DNA of 64,000 nt from Pseudomonas sp. Teo4. GTDB taxonomy: Bacteria; Pseudomonadota; Gammaproteobacteria; Pseudomonadales; Pseudomonadaceae. The first letter of the stretch is position 1; every line of letters begins with the position of its first letter. The DNA lies in assembly GCF_034387475.1 (NCBI RefSeq), contig NZ_JAXCIL010000002.1, forward strand, positions 1,364,001 through 1,428,000. The letters run 5' to 3'. The notes beneath the pieces were generated by a model, which was given only the letters and a program-made list of their open reading frames with translations, did no database searches and was not told the origin of the DNA. Both the position numbers and the translations under genes were made by a program. Shown here one piece after another: positions 29,041 through 38,525 of the stretch.

Positions 29041-29269
29041 GTAAACCACCTGACAATTGTGAATGCTGGGGGCCGCGATGGGGCTCAAGGCCCGGCGACA
29101 CAGGATGAAAGCCGCGCATTATACCCATCGTGGACGGCTTGCGGTGATGGCGCCCGGCCAGTGTGACGAGGCCAGGAACTGGCGCCGTGGGAAAAATCTG
29201 CTAACAATGCTCACGGCACGCGCAGCAATGGCTACGCCATAATGCACGGCGATATCAGAGGAGTTATTC

Positions 29270-30010
29270 ATGACTGGCACTGCAAACAACGCTGAAGGCG
29301 AAAAAATTCTCATCGTCGATGACGATCCGGGGCTGAGCAGCCTGCTGGAACGTTTCTTCACCAGCAAGGGCTATCGCGCCCGTGCAGTGCCCAACACCGA
29401 ACAGATGGACCGGCTGCTGTCGCGTGAAGTGTTCAACCTGGTGGTGCTCGACCTGATGCTGCCGGGTGAAGATGGCCTGTCCGCGTGCAAGCGGTTGCGC
29501 CAGTCCAACAACCAGATCCCGATCATCATGCTCACCGCCAAGGGCGACGAGCTCAGCCGCATCCGTGGGCTTGAGCTTGGAGCGGACGATTATCTGGGCA
29601 AGCCTTTCAACCCTGACGAGCTGATGGCGCGGGTCAAGGCCGTGCTGCGCCGCCAGGCGCCAAGCGTGCCGGGTGCGCCGGGTAGCGAGGACGAGTCGGT
29701 CACCTTCGGCGACTACGAGCTGTCGTTGGCCACTCGTGAGCTCAAGCGTGGTGATGAAGTGCACATGCTCACCACCGGTGAGTTCGCGGTGCTCAAGGCC
29801 CTGGTCATGCATGCCCGCGAGCCGCTGACCCGCGACAAGCTGATGAACCTGGCCCGTGGCCGTGAGTGGGATGCCCTGGAGCGCTCCATCGATGTGCAGA
29901 TCTCGCGCCTGCGTCGCATGATCGAGCCAGACCCGTCCAAGCCGCGTTATATCCAGACGGTCTGGGGTGTGGGCTATGTCTTCGTGCCGGACGGAAACGC
30001 CGGCAAATGA
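29270..30010 (+). CDS. ompR: Osmolarity response regulator OmpR
   Basis: 246 residues. Receiver domain with LIVDDDPG, phosphoacceptor Asp61 in VVLDLMLPGEDGL and Lys in YLGKPFNPDEL; winged-helix DNA-binding domain from about 135 (TRELKRGDEVHMLTTGEFAV; IDVQISRLRRMIEPDPSKPR; TVWGVGYVFVPD). Ribosome site gaggag. It is paired with envZ downstream, but separated from it by a strong intrinsic terminator. Confidence 0.95.
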   Translation: MTGTANNAEGEKILIVDDDPGLSSLLERFFTSKGYRARAVPNTEQMDRLLSREVFNLVVLDLMLPGEDGLSACKRLRQSNNQIPIIMLTAKGDELSRIRGLELGADDYLGKPFNPDELMARVKAVLRRQAPSVPGAPGSEDESVTFGDYELSLATRELKRGDEVHMLTTGEFAVLKALVMHAREPLTRDKLMNLARGREWDALERSIDVQISRLRRMIEPDPSKPRYIQTVWGVGYVFVPDGNAGK

Positions 30011-30039
30011 TGGTTGGCCTGCCGGCTTGCCAGGACGCG

Positions 30040-30071
30040 ACAGGGCGACCCGAACGGGTCGCCCTGTTTTC
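30040..30071 (+). terminator. Intrinsic terminator between ompR and envZ
   Basis: acagggcgaccc (30040-30051), loop gaac, gggtcgccctgt (30056-30067), then tttt: a 12-bp perfect stem. It should reduce envZ transcription from the ompR promoter. Confidence 0.85.
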
Positions 30072-30135
30072 GTCTGCGACGGTCGGCATTGTTGGCGAGC
30101 CTGCCTCGCGTCTGTCTGTGCAGTAGTTGTTCTCG

Positions 30136-31449
30136 ATGAAAACGCCTCTCTGGTTTCCTCAAAGCTTCTTCGCCCGCACCCTGTGGTTGGTGCTGATCGT
30201 CGTCCTGTTTTCCAAGGCGCTGACCCTGGTCTATCTGCTGATGAACGAAGACGTGCTGGTCGACCGCCAGTACAGCCACGGCGTGGCGCTCACCTTGCGT
30301 GCCTACTGGGCGGCGGATGAAGAAAACCGTGACAAGATCGCCGAGGCGGCAGGCCTGATCCGGGTGACGGGTTCCGGTGTGCCGGAGGGTGAGCAGCATT
30401 GGCCTTACAGCGAAATCTACCAACGCCAGATGCAGGCCGAGTTGGGCGAAGACACCGAAGTGCGCTTGCGCGTGCACGCACCGCCGGCGCTGTGGGTCAA
30501 TGCACCAAGCCTGGGGCCTGGCTGGCTCAAGGTGCCGCTGTACCCGCACCCGTTGCGCGGGCAGAAAATCTGGAACGTCCTGGGCTGGTTCCTGGCCATC
30601 GGCCTGTTGTCCACCGCATCGGCGTGGATCTTCGTGCGGCAGCTCAACCAGCCGCTCAAGCGCCTGGTGTTTGCGGCTCGGCAACTGGGCCAGGGGCGCA
30701 GCGTGCGCTTGCCGATCAGCGACACGCCCAGTGAGATGACCGAGGTGTACCGTGCGTTCAACCAGATGGCCGAGGATGTCGAACAGGCCGGGCGCGAGCG
30801 CGAACTGATGCTGGCGGGGGTATCGCACGACCTGCGCACGCCGCTCACGCGCCTGCGTCTGTCGTTATCGCTGATGGCCAACGACAGTGAACTGACCGAT
30901 GACATGGTGCGCGACATCGAGGATATGGACGCGATCCTGGACCAGTTCCTCGCCTTCATCCGCGATGGCCGCGACGAGCCGGTGGAGGAAGTGGACCTGG
31001 CCGATCTGGTTCGTGAGGTGGTCGCGCCCTACAACCAGCCTGAAGAGCGGGTGCGCCTGTGCCTGGAGCCGATTCCACCGTTCCCGCTGCGCCGGGTTTC
31101 GCTCAAGCGCATGCTTGGCAACCTGATTGGCAATGCGCTGCACCATGCTGGTAAAGGCGTCGAGGTAGCGGCCTACGTGTCGGGTGATGAAAGCGCGCCG
31201 TATGTGGTGCTCAGCGTGCTGGACCGTGGGGCAGGGATCGACGAATCGGAGCTTGAGACCATCTTCAACCCGTTCATTCGCGGTGACCGTGCCCGTGGTG
31301 GCAAGGGCACCGGGTTGGGCCTGGCGATCGTCAAGCGGATCGCGGCGCAGCATGGCGGGAATGTGGAACTGCGTAACCGCTCTGGCGGCGGTATCGAAGC
31401 TCGGGTGCGGCTGCCGTTGGGATTGTTGCTGCCGCGTAATGCCGTCTGA
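30136..31449 (+). CDS. envZ: Osmosensor histidine kinase EnvZ
   Basis: 437 residues from the ATG at 30136 (an in-frame TTG at 30127 adds three). First membrane segment near residues 14-36, a periplasmic stretch of about 110 residues, second segment VLGWFLAIGLLSTASAWIFV, then HAMP. Phospho-acceptor His231 lies in VSHDLRTPLTRLR. ATPase motifs are GNLIGNALHH, DRGAGI and KGTGLGLAIVKRI. It phosphorylates OmpR. Confidence 0.94.
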   Translation: MKTPLWFPQSFFARTLWLVLIVVLFSKALTLVYLLMNEDVLVDRQYSHGVALTLRAYWAADEENRDKIAEAAGLIRVTGSGVPEGEQHWPYSEIYQRQMQAELGEDTEVRLRVHAPPALWVNAPSLGPGWLKVPLYPHPLRGQKIWNVLGWFLAIGLLSTASAWIFVRQLNQPLKRLVFAARQLGQGRSVRLPISDTPSEMTEVYRAFNQMAEDVEQAGRERELMLAGVSHDLRTPLTRLRLSLSLMANDSELTDDMVRDIEDMDAILDQFLAFIRDGRDEPVEEVDLADLVREVVAPYNQPEERVRLCLEPIPPFPLRRVSLKRMLGNLIGNALHHAGKGVEVAAYVSGDESAPYVVLSVLDRGAGIDESELETIFNPFIRGDRARGGKGTGLGLAIVKRIAAQHGGNVELRNRSGGGIEARVRLPLGLLLPRNAV

Positions 31450-31465
31450 TCTTTCAGGGGCTGTG

Positions 31466-31562
31466 CCGGCCTATTCGCGGGTAAACCCGCTCCCACAGGG
31501 ACTGTGCAGCTCTTGAGTTCTGCGCTGTAGTTGTGGGAGCGGCTTTAGCCGCGAATAGGCCA
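31466..31562. repeat. REP pair (inverted)
   Basis: Units at 31466-31500 (gggtaaacccgctcccacag) and 31531-31562 (tgggagcggctttagccgc) between convergent envZ and rimK. Confidence 0.85.
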
Positions 31563-31574
31563 GCTCAAACACCA

Positions 31575-32480
31575 TCATCCCTTACCCTTGGTCCGGGTCT
31601 GATTCGGCCCGCCATTTTTCTCCAGATGCTCGATGATCATCCCGGCCACGTTCTTGCCGGTGGTCACCTCGATACCCTCCAGGCCAGGTGAAGAGTTCAC
31701 TTCCATCACCAGTGGCCCGTGGTTGGAGCGCAGGATATCCACGCCGGCCACGCTCAGCCCCATGACCTTGGCGGCGCGAATGGCCGTCATGCGCTCTTCA
31801 GGCGTGATCTTGATCAGGCTGGCGACGCCACCTCGATGCAGGTTGGAGCGGAACTCGCCAGGCTTGGCCTGGCGCTTCATCGAGGCGATCACCTTGTCGC
31901 CAACCACGAAGCAGCGGATATCCGCACCACCGGCTTCCTTGATGTATTCCTGAACCATGATGTTCTGCTTCAGGCCCATGAAGGCCTCGATCACCGACTC
32001 GGCTGCCTTGGTGGTTTCGCACAGCACCACGCCAATGCCTTGGGTGCCTTCGAGCACCTTGATCACCAGCGGGGCGCCGTTGACCATCTGGATCAGGTCG
32101 GGGATGTCATCCGGCGAGTGGGCAAAGCCGGTGATCGGCAAGCCGATGCCGCGCCGCGACAGCAGCTGCAACGAGCGCAGCTTGTCCCGCGAGCGGGCGA
32201 TGGCGACCGACTCGTTGAGCGGGTACACGCCCATCATCTCGAACTGGCGCAGTACCGCGCAGCCGTAGAAGGTCACCGAGGCGCCAATGCGCGGAATGAC
32301 TGCGTCGAAGCCTTCCAGCGGCTTGCCGCGGTAGTGGATCTGCGGCTTGTGGCTGGCGATGTTCATGTAGGCCCGCAAGGTATCGATCACTACCATTTCA
32401 TGGCCACGCTGGGTGCCGGCTTCGACCAGGCGGCGGGTGGAATACAGACGCGGATTACGCGAAAGCACAGCGATCTTCAT
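31575..32480 (-). CDS. rimK: Ribosomal protein S6 glutamate ligase RimK
   Basis: 301 residues from [18 protein letters not shown]. The open frame continues upstream only as a shadow. ATP-grasp ligase: [59 protein letters not shown]. It adds glutamates to the C-terminus of ribosomal protein S6, altering translation of specific proteins in Pseudomonas. It overlaps the protease-like gene before it by 4 nt; in Pseudomonas these form the rimBK part of rimABK. No rimA-like gene is evident upstream. Confidence 0.93.
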   Translation of the reverse strand: MKIAVLSRNPRLYSTRRLVEAGTQRGHEMVVIDTLRAYMNIASHKPQIHYRGKPLEGFDAVIPRIGASVTFYGCAVLRQFEMMGVYPLNESVAIARSRDKLRSLQLLSRRGIGLPITGFAHSPDDIPDLIQMVNGAPLVIKVLEGTQGIGVVLCETTKAAESVIEAFMGLKQNIMVQEYIKEAGGADIRCFVVGDKVIASMKRQAKPGEFRSNLHRGGVASLIKITPEERMTAIRAAKVMGLSVAGVDILRSNHGPLVMEVNSSPGLEGIEVTTGKNVAGMIIEHLEKNGGPNQTRTKGKG

Positions 32481-32959
32481 GCAGCACCTGTGACAGGGGA
32501 AAGGGTGGCCGGGAAGGCCGGTTTGTCTTGTACGTACTTGAGGCCCGGATTGACCACCAACTGGCCATGGATGAGCGCCTTGGAGCCCAATAACAGGCGA
32601 TAACGCATGTTCTTGCGGCAGGCCAGGGTGAACTCGACCTCCCACACGCCATCGCCCAGGGCCAGTGATGTGCGGATCACGTAGCGGGTCTGTGCCTGGC
32701 CATTGGAGCTTTTGATGGTTTTCATGGTCACCAGCGGCGCCTCGCAGCGGCGGTGACGCAGTTGCACCACCGAACCCAGGTGCGCGGTGAAGCGCACCCA
32801 AGGCTGGCCTTCGCGCTCGAAGGGTTCGATTTCGGTGGCGTGCAGGCTGGAGGTGCTGGCGCCGGTGTCGATCTTGGCGCGCAAGCCAGCGACGCCGAGG
32901 TCGGGCAGGGCGACCCACTCGCGCAGGCCGATCACTGTCAGATGGTCAAATGTCTTCAC
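32477..32959 (-). CDS. rimB: RimB-like retropepsin-type protease (Zn-protease family PF05618)
   Basis: 160 residues from a GTG at 32959 with cagggtg as ribosome site; an ATG at 33016 would add 19 residues lying in the upstream region. The fold is small and beta-rich: [59 protein letters not shown]. Databases often call this family an ATP-dependent zinc protease, but the D-T-G-A-S motif is that of retropepsin-like aspartic proteases and I see no H-E-x-x-H. Coupled to rimK. Confidence 0.8.
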   Translation of the reverse strand: MKTFDHLTVIGLREWVALPDLGVAGLRAKIDTGASTSSLHATEIEPFEREGQPWVRFTAHLGSVVQLRHRRCEAPLVTMKTIKSSNGQAQTRYVIRTSLALGDGVWEVEFTLACRKNMRYRLLLGSKALIHGQLVVNPGLKYVQDKPAFPATLSPVTGAA

Positions 32960-33068
32960 TAAGCACACCCTGCGAATGAGGTGGTGAACTGTAAGCACGG
33001 CGCGGACTTTTTGCATCCGTTAGTGAAGGTAGTACAGTTCGGTGAAAGACAGAGTTTGAGGTAACGGG

Positions 33069-33470
33069 ATGGCTCAGAAGCCGGAAGACGACGACAAGGT
33101 ACGCCTCGACAAATGGTTGTGGGCCGCGCGTTTCTACAAGACCCGCGCCCTGGCCAAGGCGGCCATCGAAAGCGGCAAGGTGCATTGCCGGGGCGAGCGT
33201 TGCAAACCCGGCAAGGAGCCGCGGGTGGGTGACGAATTCGTGCTGCGCACGGGGTTCGACGAGCGCACGGTGGTGGTCAAGGCGCTGTCGGTAGTGCGAC
33301 GTGGGGCGCCTGAGGCGCAGACGTTGTACGAGGAAACCGACGAAAGCCTGCGGCGGCGAGAGCAGGCGGCCGAAATGCGCAAGGCGGGGGCGATGGGTGT
33401 GACCACCGATGGCCGGCCGAACAAGAAGCAGCGGCGGCAGATTCACCAGTTACATGGCAGTTTTGAATAG
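33069..33470 (+). CDS. hslR: Heat-shock protein 15, S4 RNA-binding protein
   Basis: 133 residues. S4 domain at about 10-60: VRLDKWLWAARFYKTRALAK, AIESGKVHCRGERCKPGKEP. A basic C-terminal tail reads RPNKKQRRQIHQLH. Hsp15 binds stalled 50S subunits carrying nascent peptide. It is divergent from rimB. Confidence 0.92.
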   Translation: MAQKPEDDDKVRLDKWLWAARFYKTRALAKAAIESGKVHCRGERCKPGKEPRVGDEFVLRTGFDERTVVVKALSVVRRGAPEAQTLYEETDESLRRREQAAEMRKAGAMGVTTDGRPNKKQRRQIHQLHGSFE

Positions 33471-33499
33471 CTGGGGTCGCTCAACGAATCAGCGGAAAT

Positions 33500-33645
33500 C
33501 TGTAGGAGCCGGCTTGCCGGCGATCACCGGCGAAGCCGGTGCCATACACCGTGTGGCCTGAATCGCCGGTAAGCCGGCTCCCACATGGACCGCGCTGGCC
33601 TTGAGGCCGGTGCATGCCTGTAGGCGCCGACTTGCCGGCGATGGC
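33500..33645. repeat. Cluster of three REP units
   Basis: Units at about 33500-33526, 33561-33585 and 33617-33644; the middle one is inverted relative to the outer two. They fill the space between convergent hslR and the PAP2 gene. Confidence 0.8.
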
Positions 33646-33647
33646 TT

Positions 33648-34442
33648 CTAGCGAACTACGGTCAGTCGCCCGACGAGCGGTACCCGCTCCAGTAGCCCGA
33701 ACAATGGCGCCGTCCAGCGCACCAACGCTGCGCTACCCTTGGCCGCCAGCGGCGTATGGTAGCTCCAGCCCAGTGCCAGCAGCGCCATCAGCAAACCGCC
33801 GATGTAGTCGTCCTGGCCCCAATGCGCACCGGCCACCAGCCGCGGCATCATGAACAGGAACGCCAAGCCCCAGATCACCAGATGCTGAACCAGTCGGCGG
33901 CTGAACAGGCTCATGAACAGCGCCCAGATCAACAGCACCGAGGCATGGTCGCCCGGGAAACTGTTGCTGGAGCGGTCCTTCAGTTCCCATTTGGCTTCCA
34001 GGTTCGGGTAGTAGTCTTTGAGGTGCACGACGTTGTCGAACATCATCGATGGGCTATCGTGTTGCCAACCCATTGCATCCACCCACTTGGAAAACAGCGC
34101 GCGAATCACCACTAAGAGGAGCAGGGTGACGAGAAAGCCAAAGAAGGCTTCGCGTACCTGGCTGGCTTTGAACACCCAGTTGCCACGGATGAGCAGGGCC
34201 AGCAGGGTCAGGCCGACGACGATGTCGAACGGGCGCAGGCTGCCGACAGTCCAGATGTAACGCCAGGTGGTGTTATCCGCGAGCGGCGCATTCAGGCCGC
34301 GAAACAGCCATTCGTCGACTGTCAGGCACAAGATCTGGCCAATGGGCCATAACCAGAAACACAGTAGGGCGATGGGCAGCAGTGTAAACACTGCCAGGGG
34401 TCCCCAGGACCACCTTGCTTGGAACAGTGGTCGATTGTCCAT
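33648..34442 (-). CDS. PAP2 family membrane phosphatase
   Basis: 264 residues, about five or six membrane segments. The phosphatase signature is split as usual: KWELKDRSS, then [13 protein letters not shown], then [20 protein letters not shown], with active-site His in GDHAS and AHWGQD. Likely a lipid-phosphate phosphatase acting on undecaprenyl or phosphatidate-type substrates; specificity is not readable. Ribosome site agagg. Confidence 0.85.
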   Translation of the reverse strand: MDNRPLFQARWSWGPLAVFTLLPIALLCFWLWPIGQILCLTVDEWLFRGLNAPLADNTTWRYIWTVGSLRPFDIVVGLTLLALLIRGNWVFKASQVREAFFGFLVTLLLLVVIRALFSKWVDAMGWQHDSPSMMFDNVVHLKDYYPNLEAKWELKDRSSNSFPGDHASVLLIWALFMSLFSRRLVQHLVIWGLAFLFMMPRLVAGAHWGQDDYIGGLLMALLALGWSYHTPLAAKGSAALVRWTAPLFGLLERVPLVGRLTVVR

Positions 34443-34553
34443 AAAATACCTCTATATGCCAACAGGAAGCGGAGCGCCTTGCGAGCGCTCTGCCACGGGG
34501 TTTTGAAGCACCGTGTAATTATTTTGTCATCATTTTTAGATAGCCAGACCACC

Positions 34554-35456
34554 ATGAGCGACTTGCCAGATACAGATTTCACCCAACGCTTCCTGTTCGA
34601 CGACCGCGACGTGCGCGGCGAGATGGTCGCGCTGGAACGTAGCTACGCCGAGGTGCTGGCCAAGCACACGTACCCGCAGCCGGTCCAACACTTGCTGGGC
34701 GAGCTGATGGCCGCCGCTGCGCTGCTGGTCGGCACTTTGAAGTTCGAGGGGTTGCTGGTCCTCCAGGCGCAGTCTCAGGGCCCTGTGCCGCTGCTGGCCA
34801 TCGAGTACACCAGCGACCACGACATCCGCGGCCTGGCGCGCTTCGAGGCCGAACAGATCAAGGATGACGCGAAGCTTGCCGACCTGATGCCGGGTGGCCA
34901 CCTGGTGTTGACCATCATTCCGGCCAACGGCCAGCGCTATCAGGGCACTGTCGAGCTGGACGGCAAAGACCTGTCGGAGTGCTTCACCAACTACTTCGTC
35001 ATGTCTCAGCAGGTGAATACCTGCATCACCCTGGCCGCTGATGGCGTGCGCGTCCGCGGCCTGCTGGTGCAGCAACTGCCGGCCGAGATCCACAAGGACA
35101 TCGAAGAGCGCGAGGAAAGCTGGGCTCACGTCAAGGCCCTGGCCAACACCGTCAAGCACGAGGAACTGCTCGGCCTGGACAACGAAACCATGCTGCACCG
35201 CCTGTACCACGAGGACGCGGTTCGTCTGTTCGATATCCAGCCGCTGCGCTTCAAATGCAGCTGCTCGCGCGAACGTTCCGGCAATGCGCTGGTCAGTCTT
35301 GGCGAGCACGACGCCAAGCAGCTGGTAGAGGAATGCGGCGGGCAGGTAGAGATCGATTGCCAGTTCTGCAACGAGCGCTATCTCTTCGATGCCAGCGATG
35401 TCGCGCAACTGTTCGCTGGTGGTGGTACGGACACGGCGTCAGAAACTCGCCACTGA
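34554..35456 (+). CDS. hslO: Redox-regulated chaperone Hsp33
   Basis: 300 residues from [17 protein letters not shown]; upstream in-frame codons back to 34419 lie in the spacer and have no family match. The C-terminal zinc centre is C-x-C ([10 protein letters not shown]) followed by C-x-x-C ([10 protein letters not shown]). Oxidation of these four cysteines activates the holdase. Divergent from PAP2. Confidence 0.95.
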   Translation: MSDLPDTDFTQRFLFDDRDVRGEMVALERSYAEVLAKHTYPQPVQHLLGELMAAAALLVGTLKFEGLLVLQAQSQGPVPLLAIEYTSDHDIRGLARFEAEQIKDDAKLADLMPGGHLVLTIIPANGQRYQGTVELDGKDLSECFTNYFVMSQQVNTCITLAADGVRVRGLLVQQLPAEIHKDIEEREESWAHVKALANTVKHEELLGLDNETMLHRLYHEDAVRLFDIQPLRFKCSCSRERSGNALVSLGEHDAKQLVEECGGQVEIDCQFCNERYLFDASDVAQLFAGGGTDTASETRH

Positions 35457-35635
35457 AACGCTTAAGTGTAGTGAAATCTCCTGTCTAATTGCGCAAAAGA
35501 GCAGTTCTGACAGGAGGGGCCTACTTTTTTTGGGCGTTTCTGGCATAATCCGGCCACTTTTTTCGCTGTAGTAGTTTTTAACGGACAACTACAAAACGTT
35601 TGGAGCACTCGGCCTCGGGCCGGATGGGGTATCTC

Positions 35636-37177
35636 ATGACGCAAGCCAATAACACCGTGTACACCGACCTGAGCGTCGATGAGCTGGTAAAAGAAGCGCT
35701 GCAACGCGGTGAAGGCGTGCTGGCCGATACTGGCGCACTGGTAGTCGAGACTGGCCACCGCACTGGCCGTTCGCCGGCTGACCGTTTCATCGTCGAAGAA
35801 CCTTCCACCCAGGACGCTATCGCCTGGGGCCCGATCAACCGCAAGTTCCCGGCCGACAAGTTCGATGCCCTGTGGGACCGCGTAGAGGCGTTCAACAACG
35901 CCCAGGACCACTTCGTTTCCTACGTTCACGTAGGGGCCGCGGCCGAGCACTACCTGCCGGTCAAGATGACCACCCAGACTGCCTGGCAGAACCTGTTCGG
36001 TCGTTGCCTGTTCATCAACCCTGAGCAGTTCAACCCGGCCGGTCGCGATCAGTGGCAGATCCTCAACGTCGCCAATTTCGTTTGCGAGCCAGAGCGTGAC
36101 GGCACCAACTCCGACGGCTGCGTGATCATCAACTTCGCCGCCAAGAAGGTCCTGATCGCTGGCATGCGTTACGCCGGTGAAATGAAGAAAGCCATGTTCT
36201 CGGTGCAGAACTTCCTGCTGCCGGCCGCCGACGTGCTGCCGATGCACTGCGCTGCCAACATCGGCGAAGAGGGCGACGTGACCCTGTTCTTCGGCCTGTC
36301 CGGCACTGGCAAGACCACCCTGTCCGCTGACGAGAGCCGTTACCTGATCGGTGACGACGAGCACGGTTGGGGCGAAGGTGTCGTCTTCAACATGGAAGGC
36401 GGCTGCTACGCCAAGTGCATCGACCTGTCCGAGAAGAACGAGCCGGTCATCTGGAAAGCCATCAAGCACGGCGCAGTTCTGGAAAACGTCGTTCTCGACG
36501 CCAACAAGCACGCCGATTACGCCGATGTCAGCCTGACCCAGAACAGCCGCGCTGCCTACCCGCTGGAGCACGTGGCCAAGCGTTCCGAGGCCAACCTGGG
36601 TGGCGAGCCTAACGCCGTCATCTTCCTGACCTGCGACCTGACTGGTGTTCTGCCTCCGGTTTCGATCCTGAACAACGAGCAGGCTGCCTACCACTTCCTG
36701 TCCGGTTACACCGCGCTGGTCGGTTCCACCGAAATGGGTTCGGGCGGCGGCATCAAGTCGACTTTCTCCACCTGCTTCGGCGCACCGTTCTTCCCGCGTC
36801 CGGCTGGCGAATACGCCGAGCTGCTGATCAAGCGTATCAACGCCTTCGGCTCCAAGGTCTACCTGGTCAACACCGGCTGGACTGGCGGTGGCTACGGTGT
36901 CGGCAAACGCTTCAGCATCCCGACTACCCGCGGCGTGATCTCTGCCATCCAGAGCGGCGCTCTGGTCGGTGCCGAGACCGAGCACCTGGACATCATCAAC
37001 CTGGACGTGCCCAAGCTTGTTCCAGGCGTCGAGACCGAGCTGCTCAACCCGCGTAACACCTGGGCTGACAAAGCTGCCTACGACGAAGCCGCCAAGGGCC
37101 TGGCCAAGCTGTTCACCGAGAACTTCAAGAAGTTCGACGTGTCTGACGCCATCAAGGCCGCTGGTCCGCAGCTCTAA
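35636..37177 (+). CDS. pckA: Phosphoenolpyruvate carboxykinase (ATP)
   Basis: 513 residues from [14 protein letters not shown]-loop [51 protein letters not shown] stretch [39 protein letters not shown]. It converts oxaloacetate and ATP to PEP in gluconeogenesis. Upstream a cataat at 35544-35549 is a likely -10. Confidence 0.96.
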   Translation: MTQANNTVYTDLSVDELVKEALQRGEGVLADTGALVVETGHRTGRSPADRFIVEEPSTQDAIAWGPINRKFPADKFDALWDRVEAFNNAQDHFVSYVHVGAAAEHYLPVKMTTQTAWQNLFGRCLFINPEQFNPAGRDQWQILNVANFVCEPERDGTNSDGCVIINFAAKKVLIAGMRYAGEMKKAMFSVQNFLLPAADVLPMHCAANIGEEGDVTLFFGLSGTGKTTLSADESRYLIGDDEHGWGEGVVFNMEGGCYAKCIDLSEKNEPVIWKAIKHGAVLENVVLDANKHADYADVSLTQNSRAAYPLEHVAKRSEANLGGEPNAVIFLTCDLTGVLPPVSILNNEQAAYHFLSGYTALVGSTEMGSGGGIKSTFSTCFGAPFFPRPAGEYAELLIKRINAFGSKVYLVNTGWTGGGYGVGKRFSIPTTRGVISAIQSGALVGAETEHLDIINLDVPKLVPGVETELLNPRNTWADKAAYDEAAKGLAKLFTENFKKFDVSDAIKAAGPQL

Positions 37178-37198
37178 GCTGTAGCCGGTTGCAATGAA

Positions 37199-37226
37199 GA
37201 AGCCGCCCTTTGGGGCGGCTTTTTCA
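37199..37226 (+). terminator. Intrinsic terminator of pckA
   Basis: agccgccc (37201-37208) pairs with gggcggct (37213-37220), then a T-run. Confidence 0.9.
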
Positions 37227-37321
37227 TGCCTGAGATTTCTGTGGTGGCCAGTAAAGTCACTATGCAGTTGGAAATTTCTGTTTCACTTATAGACTCCATT
37301 GAGACGACACGAGCCAGTCCG

Positions 37322-37762
37322 ATGATCGAATCACCCCAGCGCACTGCCTTCTCCCACTTCCACCCGATCCTCACCCGCCCTCAGGACAACGACCATAACG
37401 GTCATATAGCCGGTGCCACCGTGCATGGTTTCTTCGAGACCGCCATCCAGGCGTTTCTCGTCGAGCAAGCCGATATGGACCTGCGTGACGGCGAGTTGGC
37501 GGCTTTCGTGGTCAGCTCGTCGGCAGACTTCTATGCCTTGCCGAGTTTCCCGGATGTGCTGGAGGTGGGGCTGGGCATCACGCGTCTGGCGGGCAGCACG
37601 GCGGAATACCATCTGGCCCTGTTCCGTCCGGGGGAATCGGACGCTTGTGCGGCAGGCACGGTCGTGCAGGTGTTCATCGAGCGCGAAAGTGGCCGTCCGG
37701 TGCAGCTGCCAGACGTGCTGAACACCATTCTGTCGGGCCTTCAGCTAGACCCTCAGGCATAA
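37322..37762 (+). CDS. Acyl-CoA thioesterase, 4HBT hotdog family
   Basis: 146 residues from MIESPQRTAFSHFHPILTRP; the open frame reaches back to 37226 inside the pckA terminator, so I use 37322. RPQDNDHNGHIAGATVHGFF holds the catalytic-type Asp (DNDHNGH). Later FVVSSSADFYALPSFPDVLE and VEVGLGITRLAGST-like strands. It probably hydrolyses an acyl-CoA; substrate unknown. Confidence 0.83.
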   Translation: MIESPQRTAFSHFHPILTRPQDNDHNGHIAGATVHGFFETAIQAFLVEQADMDLRDGELAAFVVSSSADFYALPSFPDVLEVGLGITRLAGSTAEYHLALFRPGESDACAAGTVVQVFIERESGRPVQLPDVLNTILSGLQLDPQA

Positions 37763-37794
37763 AAAAGCCCCACCGGTGAGGGCGGGGCTTTTTG
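37762..37794. terminator. Bidirectional intrinsic terminator
   Basis: aagcccc and ggggctt arms with an A-run before and T-run after, between convergent thioesterase and glycine-zipper genes. Confidence 0.85.
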
Positions 37795-37817
37795 CTGCCA
37801 GGCGTTAGCCTCAGGCA

Positions 37818-38300
37818 TTAGTCGCGCCAGTGGCGCTTGTGCTTGCGGTGGCCGTAGTGGTGGCCACGGTCCCAGTGACGGCGGTCGTCGTCATAGCCAC
37901 GACGGTAGCGGCGGTCGTCATGACGCTCGTCGTCATCGGCCTTGTTACCCATGTAGTTACCCAGCGCGCCACCGGCACCACCGCCGGCTGCCGCACCAAT
38001 GTAGCTACCGGTGGTACCGCCCACGGAGCGACCTACCACGTTACCGCCCGCAGCGCCCAGCGCACCGCCAATGGCGGCCTCACCACGCTGGCGCTTGTCG
38101 GCGCCCAGGGCACCGCCGGCGGCGCCGCCGAGACCTGCGCCAATGGCGCCACCGGTGCTACCGCCGATGGAGTTGCCCACCACGGAGCCCAGTACCCCAC
38201 CCAATGCGCCGCCAATGCCGGCCTCGGTGGTGCCGCCTGCCATGGCAACGCCGCTGAGCAAGCTGAAAGACAACAACAGAATCGAGGAGTACTTCTTCAT
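37818..38300 (-). CDS. Glycine-zipper domain envelope protein
   Basis: 160 residues from MKKYSSILLLSFSLLSGVAMA, a signal peptide. Residues 24-115 are Gly/Ala-rich zipper repeats (GGALGGVLGSVVGNSIGG; GAIGAGLGGAAGGALGADK). The C-terminus is Arg/His/Asp/Tyr-rich (DDERHDDRRYRRGYDDDRR; HRKHKRHWRD). Probably membrane-inserting or surface-associated; function unknown. The repeats produce a spurious long frame on the other strand. Confidence 0.8.
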   Translation of the reverse strand: MKKYSSILLLSFSLLSGVAMAGGTTEAGIGGALGGVLGSVVGNSIGGSTGGAIGAGLGGAAGGALGADKRQRGEAAIGGALGAAGGNVVGRSVGGTTGSYIGAAAGGGAGGALGNYMGNKADDDERHDDRRYRRGYDDDRRHWDRGHHYGHRKHKRHWRD

Positions 38301-38461
38301 CGAGAAAGCCTCATAGGGATGACGAGGCGAATTTGAGGCTCTGCGACGCGGCTGGCAACGAAAATCCGACGAGTAACACGACTTGTACACAATTCTCTAA
38401 GTTACTGTTTTTTCGCTGAAACTTTCTCGATTTTCGCGTGTCTGAGACCTTTATGACAAAG

Positions 38462-38495
38462 CCCTGATCCTTGCGGAACAGGGCTTTTTTCGTTT
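38462..38495 (+). terminator. Orphan intrinsic terminator (plus strand)
   Basis: aagccctg and cagggctt arms around a 12-nt loop, followed by six T and a further T-rich tail. No plus-strand gene ends here: left is the divergent 5' end of the glycine-zipper gene, right is the 3' end of the FdhF-like gene. Either it serves an unannotated small RNA or it acts weakly for the minus strand. Confidence 0.6.
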
Positions 38496-38525
38496 TTGCG
38501 GGTGGGATATCAGGCCTGCCGGCTT

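Noticed and set aside
26806..29166. A 786-codon open frame on the plus strand opposite tex
   Set aside because: It is the antisense shadow of a GC-rich gene with strong codon bias. The minus-strand product has all Tex domains; the plus-strand product is rich in Val, Gly, Gln and His and has no recognisable motif.
32481..32918. N-terminal extension of RimK
   Set aside because: It overlaps the coupled protease gene in another frame, and RimK proteins begin at [10 protein letters not shown].
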